Positions 1 through 7,028 of a stretch of 39,517 nucleotides of DNA are shown here, one piece after another. Source of the stretch: Candidatus Metaruminococcus caecorum (GTDB lineage: Bacteria > Bacillota > Clostridia > Oscillospirales > Ruminococcaceae). A model generated the notes under the pieces. It searched no databases and was not told where the DNA came from. It was given only the letters and a program-made list of their open reading frames with translations. The position numbers were made by a program, and so were the translations under genes. Numbering within the stretch: position 1 is the first letter of the stretch; every line of letters starts with the position of its first letter. Location: the NCBI GenBank assembly GCA_904420045.1, contig CAJFTY010000020.1:1-39517 (forward strand). Reading direction: 5' to 3'.

Positions 1-254
1 ACTGTGAGAAGGATACGTAAGGGAGAAACTTCTCCCTTACGCCGCCTTTTGTTGTTAGCCTTTTGGCGGAGCAAAAGGCTAACCCGTCGCGCGGGGGCGG
101 AACCCCGCAAAAAGAATAGCTCGCCGTAGCGCGCAGGCGACATAAAGCCGCCGGGAACCCCGCAAGAATTCCGTCCCACAAAGACGAAAGTTCGGATTTG
201 TAAGGGGGCGGGAACGCGGCAAAGAACGGGATCTGTGGTCGTTGCTCTGCATCA
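1..254. other. Intergenic region with nested hairpins, no gene seen
   Basis: No convincing coding region is visible. Three inverted repeats can be read: 17-27/30-40 (11 bp), 54-64/73-83 (11 bp, 8-nt loop) and 91-96/103-108 (6 bp). A 12-base segment at 99-110 recurs at 154-165. Only the first hairpin is followed by a moderately T-rich stretch (47-56), so it could terminate a plus-strand gene lying before the window. The rest looks like a GC-rich, structured, possibly repetitive intergenic element of unknown role. Confidence 0.4.
17..56 (+). terminator. Possible terminator of an upstream gene outside the window
   Basis: An 11-bp perfect stem (17-27 with 30-40) and a 2-base nominal loop are followed after a few bases by TTTTGTTGTT. 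The T-tract is interrupted and displaced from the stem, so this is a weak call. Confidence 0.3.
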
Positions 255-292
255 AACAACAAACCTCCCACCGTGGTGGGAGGTTTGTTGTT
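255..292 (-). terminator. Intrinsic terminator downstream of pflB
   Basis: An 18-bp perfect inverted repeat (255-272 with 275-292) lies 11 bases past the pflB stop codon. The stem is GC-rich at its tip and its outer part is T/A-rich, giving a TTTGTTGTTTG run at the 3' side on the minus strand. The symmetry means it could also stop plus-strand transcription. Confidence 0.75.
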
Positions 293-303
293 ATCTAAAA
301 GGA

Positions 304-2520
304 TTAGAACCGGGTGTGGAACGTCCGGTTGATGACGTCCAGCTGCTGCTCCCGAGTGAGCTTGATGAAGTTGACCGCGTAACCGGAAACCCGGATGGTC
401 AGCTGGGGATACAGCTCGGGGTGATCCATGGCGTCCAGCAGAACCTCCCGGTTTAAGACGTTGACGTTGATGTGGTGGCCTTCTTCGGCGAAATAGCCGT
501 CCAGCAGGCTCACCAGGTTGTCGGTGCGCTGGTCCTCCTCTTTGCCCAAGGCGCCGGGCACGATGGAGAAGGTGTAGCTGATGCCGTCCTCCGAATAATC
601 GTAGGGGAGCTTGGCCACCGACTTCATGGAGGCCACGCACCCGTGGCTGTCCCGGCCGTGCATGGGGTTCGCGCCGGGAGCAAAGGGCTCGCCGGCCTTG
701 CGCCCGTCGGGGGTGGAGCCGGTCTTTTTGCCGTACACCACGTTGGAGGTGATGGTGAGAATCGACATGGTGGGCTTGCTCTCCCGGTAGGTGCGGTGCT
801 TGGAGAGCTTATCCATAAAGGATTTCACCACCTGCACGGCGATGTCGTCCACCCGGTCGTCGTTGTTGCCGAACTGGGGGTACTCGCCCTCAATGGTAAA
901 GTCCACAATCAGGCCGTCCTCGTTGCGCACCGGGTACACCTTGGCGTACTTGATGGCGGACAGGCTGTCCACCACCACCGACAGGCCCGCCAGCCCGCAG
1001 GCGGAGGTGCGCAGGATATCCTCGTCGTGGAGCGCCATCTGGATTTTCTCATAGCAGTACTTGTCGTGCATGTAGTGGATGATGTTCAGGGTGTTGATGT
1101 ACAGCTTGGAGAGCCATTCGCACACCGTGTCGAACTTGCGGGTGACCTCCTCGTAATCCAGGGGGCCGTCGCCCAGGACAGGCGCGGTCTCGGGGCCGAT
1201 CTGGTCGCCGCTCTTTTCGTCTTTGCCGCCGTTTAAGGTGTACAAAAGCGCTTTGGCCAGGTTCGCCCTCGCGCCGAAGAACTGCATCTGCTTGCCGATG
1301 CGCATAGCGGACACGCAGCAGGCGATGCCGTAGTCGTCGCCGAATTTCTCCCGCATCAGGTCGTCGTTTTCGTACTGGATGGAAGAGGTCTCGATGGACA
1401 GGCGGGAGACAAACTTCTTAAAGTTTTCCGGAAGCCGTTTGCTCCACAGCACGGTCATGTTGGGCTCGGGGGCGGGGCCTAAATTCACCAGGGTGTGCAA
1501 AAAGCGGTAGGTCATCTTGGTGACCATGTGCCGCCCGTCCATGCCAACGCCGCCCAACGACTCGGTGATCCAGGTGGGGTCGCCGGAGAACAGCTCGTCA
1601 TACGCGGGGGTGCGCAAAAACCGCACCAGCCGCAGCTTCATCACAAAGTGGTCGATAAACTCCTGGATCTGCTCCTCGGTGTACACGCCGTTTTCCAGGT
1701 CCCGCTGGGCGTAGCAGTCTAAGAACGTGGAGATCCGCCCGATGGACATGGCCGCGCCGTTTTGCTCCTTGACCGCGCCCAGATAGCCGAAGTACAGCCA
1801 CTGGATGGCCTCCTTGGTGTCCTGCGCGGGAGCGGAGATGTCAAAGCCGTATTTGGCCGCCATCTCTTTGAGCTCTTTCAGCGCCCGGATCTGCTCGGAA
1901 ATCTCCTCCCGCTGGCGGATGGCCGGGCTGTCCATGATGTCGAACACCAGGTTTTTTAACGCCTTCTGCTTTTCCTCGATCAGCCGGTCCACCCCGTACA
2001 GGGCCACCCGCCGGTAATCCCCGATGATCCGGCCCCGGCCGTAGGCGTCGGGCAGCCCGGTGATAATGCCCGAGTGCCGGGCCTTTTTCATCTCCTCGGT
2101 GTAGGCGTCGAACACTCCGTCGTTGTGGGTTTTACGGTAGCGGAAAACCTCCTCCACCGCGGGGTCCATCTCCCGGCCGTAGGCTTTTAAGGAGCTTCGC
2201 ACCATCCGGATGCCGCCGAAGGGCATGATCGCCCGCTTTAGCGGCTGATCGGTCTGCAGTCCCACGATGGTCTCCTGCTCCCGGTCGATGTAGCCGGGCT
2301 CGTGGGCGGAGATGGTGGAGATGGTCTTTTCGTCGATGTCGTAGACCCCTCCCCGCTTGCGTTCCTCCGCCATCAGAGCGCTCACTTTGTCCCAAAGGCC
2401 CTTGGTCCGGCCGGTGGGGGCGGCCAGAAAACGTTCGTCCCCGTCGTAAGGCGTGTAATTTCGGATGATAAAGTCCCGGGTGTCAATCTGCCGGTTCCAT
2501 CTTCCCTGCACAAAATTCAT
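304..2520 (-). CDS. pflB: Formate C-acetyltransferase (pyruvate formate-lyase)
   Basis: A 738-residue glycyl radical enzyme that converts pyruvate plus CoA to acetyl-CoA plus formate in anaerobic fermentation (cytoplasmic). The catalytic cysteine pair is seen as IACCVSAM (Cys401-Cys402). The glycyl radical site is RVSGYAVNF near the C terminus (Gly713). The length is close to the usual 740-760 residues of true PFL, and the paired cysteines separate it from diol or glycerol dehydratase relatives, which have one. The ATG at 2520 is preceded by an AAAGGGAA ribosome binding site. Its activase, pflA, is divergently transcribed across 337 bases. The family assignment is secure from motifs; physiological use is inferred. 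Confidence 0.97.
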   Translation of the reverse strand: MNFVQGRWNRQIDTRDFIIRNYTPYDGDERFLAAPTGRTKGLWDKVSALMAEERKRGGVYDIDEKTISTISAHEPGYIDREQETIVGLQTDQPLKRAIMPFGGIRMVRSSLKAYGREMDPAVEEVFRYRKTHNDGVFDAYTEEMKKARHSGIITGLPDAYGRGRIIGDYRRVALYGVDRLIEEKQKALKNLVFDIMDSPAIRQREEISEQIRALKELKEMAAKYGFDISAPAQDTKEAIQWLYFGYLGAVKEQNGAAMSIGRISTFLDCYAQRDLENGVYTEEQIQEFIDHFVMKLRLVRFLRTPAYDELFSGDPTWITESLGGVGMDGRHMVTKMTYRFLHTLVNLGPAPEPNMTVLWSKRLPENFKKFVSRLSIETSSIQYENDDLMREKFGDDYGIACCVSAMRIGKQMQFFGARANLAKALLYTLNGGKDEKSGDQIGPETAPVLGDGPLDYEEVTRKFDTVCEWLSKLYINTLNIIHYMHDKYCYEKIQMALHDEDILRTSACGLAGLSVVVDSLSAIKYAKVYPVRNEDGLIVDFTIEGEYPQFGNNDDRVDDIAVQVVKSFMDKLSKHRTYRESKPTMSILTITSNVVYGKKTGSTPDGRKAGEPFAPGANPMHGRDSHGCVASMKSVAKLPYDYSEDGISYTFSIVPGALGKEEDQRTDNLVSLLDGYFAEEGHHINVNVLNREVLLDAMDHPELYPQLTIRVSGYAVNFIKLTREQQLDVINRTFHTRF

Positions 2521-2637
2521 CTGCGCACCGTTCCCTTTCTACTTTCCCGGCGTATGAAACACCGGGACTTAGACAATTGCTTATATGGGATCGTTCCCTT
2601 TCCAGCAAGAAAGTATACTAAATCCCTCTATATAAGT

Positions 2638-2667
2638 ATGATATCAAAGGAGGCCCGCCGTTGTCAA
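2638..2667 (-). promoter_or_regulatory. Predicted sigma-A promoter of pflB
   Basis: On the minus strand a perfect -35 TTGACA (2662-2667) is separated by 18 bases from TATCAT (2638-2643). This leaves a leader of about 110 bases before the pflB start. The call rests on consensus match and position only. Confidence 0.55.
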
Positions 2668-2732
2668 ATTTTCGCAAAACAAACTTTCCCTATGGGAACG
2701 GTGGATTTTTAGGATATTTGCATAGCCGTTGT

Positions 2733-2749
2733 TTTTTGGTTTCCAAAAA
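2733..2749. promoter_or_regulatory. A/T palindrome in the pflB-pflA intergenic region
   Basis: TTTTTGG-TTT-CCAAAAA is a perfect 7-bp inverted repeat with a 3-base spacer, centred about 40 bases upstream of the predicted pflA -35 box. It could bind a regulator of the divergent pfl genes. It does not match the Rex consensus, so no regulator is named. Confidence 0.3.
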
Positions 2750-2786
2750 CAGGAATTTCAGCTAACAATCCCCAGATTTTCCGCCC

Positions 2787-2815
2787 TTGTAACCCCCGGA
2801 CAAACATGCTATCAT
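2787..2815 (+). promoter_or_regulatory. Predicted sigma-A promoter of pflA
   Basis: TTGTAA (2787-2792), a 17-base spacer, then TATCAT (2810-2815). The promoter lies about 43 bases before the pflA start codon and fits the housekeeping consensus well. Confidence 0.55.
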
Positions 2816-2857
2816 AAAGACAGGAAACATTCATTCGTCGAAAAAGGGAGGCGCTTC

Positions 2858-3586
2858 ATGGAGCAATCGGTTCAGGGCAGGATCCACTCGGTGGAAACCT
2901 TCGGCGCGGTAGACGGGCCGGGGGTGCGGTTTGTGGTATTTTTTCAGGGCTGTCCCCTGCGCTGCAAATTCTGTCACAACCCGGACACCTGGAACCCGGC
3001 CGAGGGCAAGCCTGTCACCGCCAAAGAGCTGGCCGGACAGATCGCCTCTTACAAAAACTTTATTAAAGACGGCGGCGTCACCCTGTCAGGAGGCGAACCC
3101 CTTTTGCAGCCGGAGTTTGCCACAGCGCTGCTTTTGGAGTGCAAACGCCTGGGGCTGCACACCGCCCTGGACACCTCGGGCGGCGTCCCGCTTTCAGCGG
3201 CAAAGCTCCCGGTGGACGCAGCGGACCTGATTTTGTTGGATATTAAGGACATCGATAAGGAGGACTGCCGCGCCCTGACCGGGCAGGACAATCAAAACGC
3301 CCTTGCCCTGCTGCGGTACTGTCAGCAGACTGGAAAGCCCGTTTGGATTCGCCATGTGATGGTGCCCGGGCTCACCCTGAATCCGGACAAGCTCACCCGG
3401 CTGGCGGCTTTTTTATCGGGCTTTTCCTGCATCCAAAAGGTGGAGCTTCTGCCCTTTCACAAAATGGGAGAGTATAAGTGGGAACAATTGGGCCGTCCCT
3501 ACTCCCTGACCGACACCCCGGTGCCAGCGCCGGAGGAAGTCGCTTTGGCCAAAGAAATCTTCCGTAAACAGGGCCTTCCCCTGTAG
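2858..3586 (+). CDS. pflA: Pyruvate formate-lyase-activating enzyme (radical SAM)
   Basis: A 242-residue radical SAM enzyme that installs the glycyl radical on PflB, using S-adenosylmethionine and a [4Fe-4S] cluster. The cluster motif CxxxCxxC is seen as GCPLRCKFCHNPDTW about residues 35-50. It is followed by the GGEP-type SAM contact (TLSGGEPLLQ) and a C-terminal segment (KVELLPFHKMGEYKW) typical of PflA. The ATG at 2858 was chosen because AAAGGGAGG lies 6 bases upstream; a longer in-frame extension to 2729 has no ribosome binding site. It is divergent from pflB, and the pentapeptide gene starts 16 bases after its stop, probably on the same transcript. Confidence 0.96.
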   Translation: MEQSVQGRIHSVETFGAVDGPGVRFVVFFQGCPLRCKFCHNPDTWNPAEGKPVTAKELAGQIASYKNFIKDGGVTLSGGEPLLQPEFATALLLECKRLGLHTALDTSGGVPLSAAKLPVDAADLILLDIKDIDKEDCRALTGQDNQNALALLRYCQQTGKPVWIRHVMVPGLTLNPDKLTRLAAFLSGFSCIQKVELLPFHKMGEYKWEQLGRPYSLTDTPVPAPEEVALAKEIFRKQGLPL

Positions 3587-3602
3587 AAAGGCGGGTTCTC
3601 CC

Positions 3603-4208
3603 TTGACGTTTGACCGAGACTGCTATGAAAATGAGGATTTCCGGGAGATTTCCTGCGCCGGGCAGGAGCTTTCCCGGATGAAATTTATCCGCTGCCGGTT
3701 TGACAGCGGGGATTTTTCCGACACAGTGTTCGACCACTGTACCTTCGAGTCCTGTACCTTTGTGAACACAAGGCTAGGGGGTGCCCGGTTTTCCCACTGC
3801 GGGGTGTTAAACGGAGTGTTTCGTTATGCCCGGCTGTTTTCCTCCGAGTTTATCCAGTGCAAGATGACCGGCTCCACCCTGACCGACGCCGATTGCGCCT
3901 GTCTGGTGATCGACGGAGGCGACTGGTCGTTTGCCGATTTGCGGGAGCTGGAATTTTACAAGATGGATTTTTCCGGCGTTCGCTTTGCCCACGCAGATCT
4001 GCGCCAGTGCCGGTTTGAGCAGTGCTCCCTGCGCCGGTGCGATTTCAGCGAAGCACTGATTTCCGGCGCCAGTTTTAACCGGTGCGACCTGCGGGAAAGT
4101 ATGCTCGCCGGCACCGATATTCTGGGGGCGGATTTTAAAAATGCCCGGATCGACCTGGAGCAGGCGGTGGAAATGGCCGCCGCCCTGGGCGCAGTGTACA
4201 AGCCGTGA
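3603..4208 (+). CDS. Pentapeptide-repeat protein, Qnr-like
   Basis: A 201-residue protein made almost wholly of pentapeptide repeats (consensus A/C-D/x-L/F-x-x). Clear runs are CTFESCTFVN, ADLRQCRFEQ and CDLRESMLAG. Such proteins fold as right-handed quadrilateral beta-helices that mimic DNA. The final segment, from DILGADF to LGAVYKP, resembles the Qnr C terminus (last coil followed by a short capping helix), and the length is near the 214-218 residues of Qnr proteins. Known Qnr and MfpA-type proteins bind gyrase and protect it from quinolones; that function here is inference. It has a TTG start at 3603 preceded by GAAAGGCGGG. Cysteine is unusually abundant. It is likely cotranscribed with pflA. 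Confidence 0.8.
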   Translation: MTFDRDCYENEDFREISCAGQELSRMKFIRCRFDSGDFSDTVFDHCTFESCTFVNTRLGGARFSHCGVLNGVFRYARLFSSEFIQCKMTGSTLTDADCACLVIDGGDWSFADLRELEFYKMDFSGVRFAHADLRQCRFEQCSLRRCDFSEALISGASFNRCDLRESMLAGTDILGADFKNARIDLEQAVEMAAALGAVYKP

Positions 4209-4224
4209 TGCTGTCCCAAATGAC

Positions 4225-4259
4225 AAAACCTCCCGCCCGAAAATGGGCGGGAGGTTTTT
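4225..4259. terminator. Bidirectional terminator between convergent genes
   Basis: A 14-bp perfect stem (4225-4238 with 4245-4258) has a 6-base loop, TTTTT on the plus strand and AAAA on the other arm. It lies between the pentapeptide gene (plus) and the sulfotransferase gene (minus) and can serve both. Confidence 0.85.
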
Positions 4260-4281
4260 CACTTTTCCACTGGCAGACTGT

Positions 4282-5928
4282 TTAAAACCAGTAGCCGGAA
4301 AAATCATATTTATAGACCCGGTAGATGAAAATAGCGTCTACATTCATGTGGAACGTGGCGATGGTCTCACCGTTTTCATCGCATTCCTGAAATTCCTTCG
4401 CGTTTCCGCTGCAACTCAGATAGTTCCCATTGTCCATCTGCTGCGCGCTGGATACCACGCTGGAATAGGTCACGTCTTTTTCAAAGACCAGGGAATAGCT
4501 TCTGGTGTTTTCATCCACCAAAAACTTATAGATCTTAGAGGCATCGCCGTTTTTATAATCCCCCACACCAGGGATATTCGACCAGTCGTAGCTTTCCCGG
4601 GTGACCATCGAACCGTAGTTGTTGTTGTAGCAGTACACATAATACTGGCCCTCGGGCAAAGAATCATCTGGCTGGTACACCACCGAGTGCTGTCCCGCCT
4701 GGGAGGTGAACTCCCCGTCTTTTTGAAGCAACAGGCTTTGGTACGAAAAGCCCTCCCAGATGCTTTCATCCCCGATCATATAGTCGATTTCGGGCTTTGT
4801 GTGCAGATTTTTGATCTTGACGATGGAGGAAGTTTCCCTGGAGCTTAACAGCACCGAATCTTCCCCCGCCAGGGTGATGGCGTTGGCGTGGAACCAGTCC
4901 AGCTTTTCTTTTTCTGTGCTGCAAGCTTTCACGTACTCGGGATATAACGTTTCCAGATCCAGAAGCTCGGTCACCGCGCCCGTGGAGGCGTTTACCTCCA
5001 GGACGATGTCCTCCTCGGTGTCCTTGCTGGTCTTGTTTGCCAGAACCAGAAGGTTCCCGTCCTCCTGGATGATTAGATCATGATGCATAGTATAGCCGGC
5101 GATCGTCACGGTTTTTTCCATCTTCCCCTGACGGTTCAGCCACACGATCTGATCCTCATCCACCGGGACGACCATCTGGCCGTCCTGGGTAAAGTTAAGA
5201 CGGTCGGGCCGGTAGTTGTCCAGGGGGATCTCCCCCCTGATAAAGCCGTCGTTGTCGTACAGCGCGGCATATTGATAGCTGTCCGAATCCGCGTTGGCTC
5301 CCATGGTCACATAAAGCCCGTCGGATAATTCTCCATCCGAATGATCCTTTTTCTTCAACTGTACGTCCATGCCCGACTTTAGCTTGGGCGCTGTAACTTC
5401 AAAGGCCGTGGTTGCCAGCACCGTGCCATCCTGTCCGGTCAGGGTCAGTTCAATGGTGTTGGCGCAGTCGGGAATCAGCCCGATCATCTGGTAGGCGTGC
5501 CGGGTGGTGACGCCGTTTTCCCCGTCGTTTGTTAGCGTCCTCTGAAACTGTGGGATGGTATTGTCCGTTGTCCACACCCGGTAGGACACCGACGCCGGCT
5601 GCTCGGTATCAAACGCCACATAGACCGACAGCGTGTTAGTTCCAAATGGGTTTAGGGCCACCAACGGATTTTCCGCTGTAAAGGCGCCGCTGTCCAACTG
5701 GTTTTCCAGCTCGCTTGCAACCTGGTCCTGATACTCCTGCTGGTAGACCGACGCGGGCTGCTGCACCGACAACGTGTACACATCCACCGGGCTGGCGGAG
5801 TACCGGGGAGGCTCCTCCGCTTTTGCGGTGCTGTTTAGAACAAACGTAAGCACGATGGCGATTGTAACCGCGGCGCAGCAAAGTAGCGCCAGCCCGACAA
5901 TCTTTTTTTTGGTAAGCATCGTTTGCAT
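4282..5928 (-). CDS. Aryl-sulfate sulfotransferase, membrane-anchored
   Basis: A 548-residue ASST-family enzyme, which in characterised members moves sulfate from one phenolic sulfate ester to another phenol without PAPS. An N-terminal hydrophobic segment (about residues 10-31) acts as signal or anchor, putting the enzyme outside the membrane. An N-terminal beta domain (about 40-180) is followed by a propeller-like region. The His-His-Arg-His catalytic pattern of E. coli AssT appears to be present: MHHD (282/283), WFHAN (347), SSRETSS (Arg364) and GQHSV (414). The ATG at 5928 follows AGGAAAGGATG; a 22-residue upstream extension lacks a ribosome binding site. Substrate is unknown; gut members act on phenolic host, drug or microbial metabolites. 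Confidence 0.85.
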   Translation of the reverse strand: MQTMLTKKKIVGLALLCCAAVTIAIVLTFVLNSTAKAEEPPRYSASPVDVYTLSVQQPASVYQQEYQDQVASELENQLDSGAFTAENPLVALNPFGTNTLSVYVAFDTEQPASVSYRVWTTDNTIPQFQRTLTNDGENGVTTRHAYQMIGLIPDCANTIELTLTGQDGTVLATTAFEVTAPKLKSGMDVQLKKKDHSDGELSDGLYVTMGANADSDSYQYAALYDNDGFIRGEIPLDNYRPDRLNFTQDGQMVVPVDEDQIVWLNRQGKMEKTVTIAGYTMHHDLIIQEDGNLLVLANKTSKDTEEDIVLEVNASTGAVTELLDLETLYPEYVKACSTEKEKLDWFHANAITLAGEDSVLLSSRETSSIVKIKNLHTKPEIDYMIGDESIWEGFSYQSLLLQKDGEFTSQAGQHSVVYQPDDSLPEGQYYVYCYNNNYGSMVTRESYDWSNIPGVGDYKNGDASKIYKFLVDENTRSYSLVFEKDVTYSSVVSSAQQMDNGNYLSCSGNAKEFQECDENGETIATFHMNVDAIFIYRVYKYDFSGYWF

Positions 5929-6030
5929 CGTATCATCCTTTCCTGTTCGGCCCGGTGCCGAAGCACTTTTTCTGTTAAAGAAAGGATAACCCAATTTCCT
6001 GTGTTTGACATGTTTTGCAGGTGTCGATGA

Positions 6031-6044
6031 ACTGAACGTTCAGT
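6031..6044. promoter_or_regulatory. Perfect 14-bp palindrome, possible operator
   Basis: ACTGAACGTTCAGT is perfectly self-complementary and lies about 100 bases upstream of the sulfotransferase start codon, between it and the aadE-like gene. The TGAACGTTCA core resembles operators of TetR/AcrR-type repressors. No such regulator gene is in this window, so its role is inferred. Confidence 0.4.
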
Positions 6045-6089
6045 GAAGGCAGTGTGAAAATTTTGCTGACAGCCCCAACAGCCCGGTGC

Positions 6090-6947
6090 TTATTCCTGTT
6101 CCCAGTTCTTCATGTTTTGGATGAGCGCCACAGTTTTTTCATCCTGTTCCCAGTCATAGGGATACCCAAGCCAGCCTCCCACAAACAAGGCGGTTTCCCG
6201 GAACAGACGGATCGCCCGGTCCAAGGCCTCCCAGATTCCGTCCACCGAATCATACCGGTAACAGGCCCGCAGCCGGTTCCATTCCTCCGGATCCAAATAG
6301 CGAGGCAGGTATTTTTCGCATTTACCCACGCTTACGGAAAAATCCGTGCGAATACCTGCCTTCCACCGCAGCATCAGCAAAAGCATCGCCCGGGTGCATT
6401 GTTCCATGTGAAACGCCGCGTATAAAAATTCATCCCGGCAAAGTCCCTTGGCCACATAGGGAGCCGTCCAGAAAAACTCGTTGCAGCAGTCGGCGTACAC
6501 CTCCTGGGAGGGCTTTTGCACCCGGTAATCCTCGTCGGTGGGCGCAGGCAGCGTCGGGAGGCTCCCGTCCTTGTCTAAAAGAATTACTGTTAGTTTATCT
6601 TCTTTAAAATATTCCTCTTTGTATTTGATGTCATACAGCGTCAGGTCGATCCGGGTCCCGTCGGTGAATTGCATTAAAAACGCGAATCCGTGCTCCCGCC
6701 GGCCGGGGAACAAATGCCCCTCGTCGGGAGTCTGCATCACCGCCCGTTCCCCGAACACGTCGATCCAGGAGCGGTCTTTGAGCATAGGCTCTATTTCCCG
6801 CACCAGATAGACGATGTCATAATCCTGATAACGGTCTTTGGGCGCGTTTGGATTCACCCGGGAGCCGTTCATGGCCACTCCCCGCACGTTTTCGTTTTGT
6901 TTTGCCACGGATAAAATCAAATCCATCATTTCCTGTTCCGTTCGCAT
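6090..6947 (-). CDS. Aminoglycoside 6-adenylyltransferase-like (ANT(6)/AadE)
   Basis: A 285-residue nucleotidyltransferase of the ANT(6) streptomycin adenylyltransferase family, which inactivates streptomycin by AMP transfer. The N terminus (MRTEQEMMDLILSVAKQNE) and the catalytic region MNGSRVN plus QDYDIVYLV carry the GSR...DxD polymerase-beta-like signature with metal-binding aspartates. The C-terminal helical domain also resembles AadE (FVGGWLGYPYDWEQD). Length is normal for the family. The ATG at 6947 was chosen with GGGAGAG upstream; a 14-residue extension would run into the gyrA terminator. It may be an intrinsic chromosomal homologue; resistance activity is not shown by sequence alone. 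Confidence 0.88.
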   Translation of the reverse strand: MRTEQEMMDLILSVAKQNENVRGVAMNGSRVNPNAPKDRYQDYDIVYLVREIEPMLKDRSWIDVFGERAVMQTPDEGHLFPGRREHGFAFLMQFTDGTRIDLTLYDIKYKEEYFKEDKLTVILLDKDGSLPTLPAPTDEDYRVQKPSQEVYADCCNEFFWTAPYVAKGLCRDEFLYAAFHMEQCTRAMLLLMLRWKAGIRTDFSVSVGKCEKYLPRYLDPEEWNRLRACYRYDSVDGIWEALDRAIRLFRETALFVGGWLGYPYDWEQDEKTVALIQNMKNWEQE

Positions 6948-6966
6948 AAAACTCTCTCCCTGCGAC

Positions 6967-7014
6967 AAAAACGCAAACCACCTGTGCAATGTGCCGCCAG
7001 TGGTTTGCGTTTTT
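6967..7014 (-). terminator. Terminator after gyrA
   Basis: A 14-bp perfect stem (6967-6980 with 7001-7014) and a 20-base loop end in TTTTT on the minus strand, 15 bases beyond the gyrA stop codon. It separates the replication-gene operon from the aadE-like gene. Confidence 0.75.
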
Positions 7015-7028
7015 ATGTTTTCTAAGAT

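Noticed and set aside
472-1236. 254-codon plus-strand open frame opposite pflB
   Set aside because: It lies antisense to a clear enzyme gene; the Val/His/Gly-rich translation is typical of the reverse complement of a GC-rich gene, and there is no ribosome binding site.
2521-2857. Rex operator in the pfl intergenic region
   Set aside because: Only partial half-sites are present; no full TTGTTAANNNNTTAACAA-type match was found.
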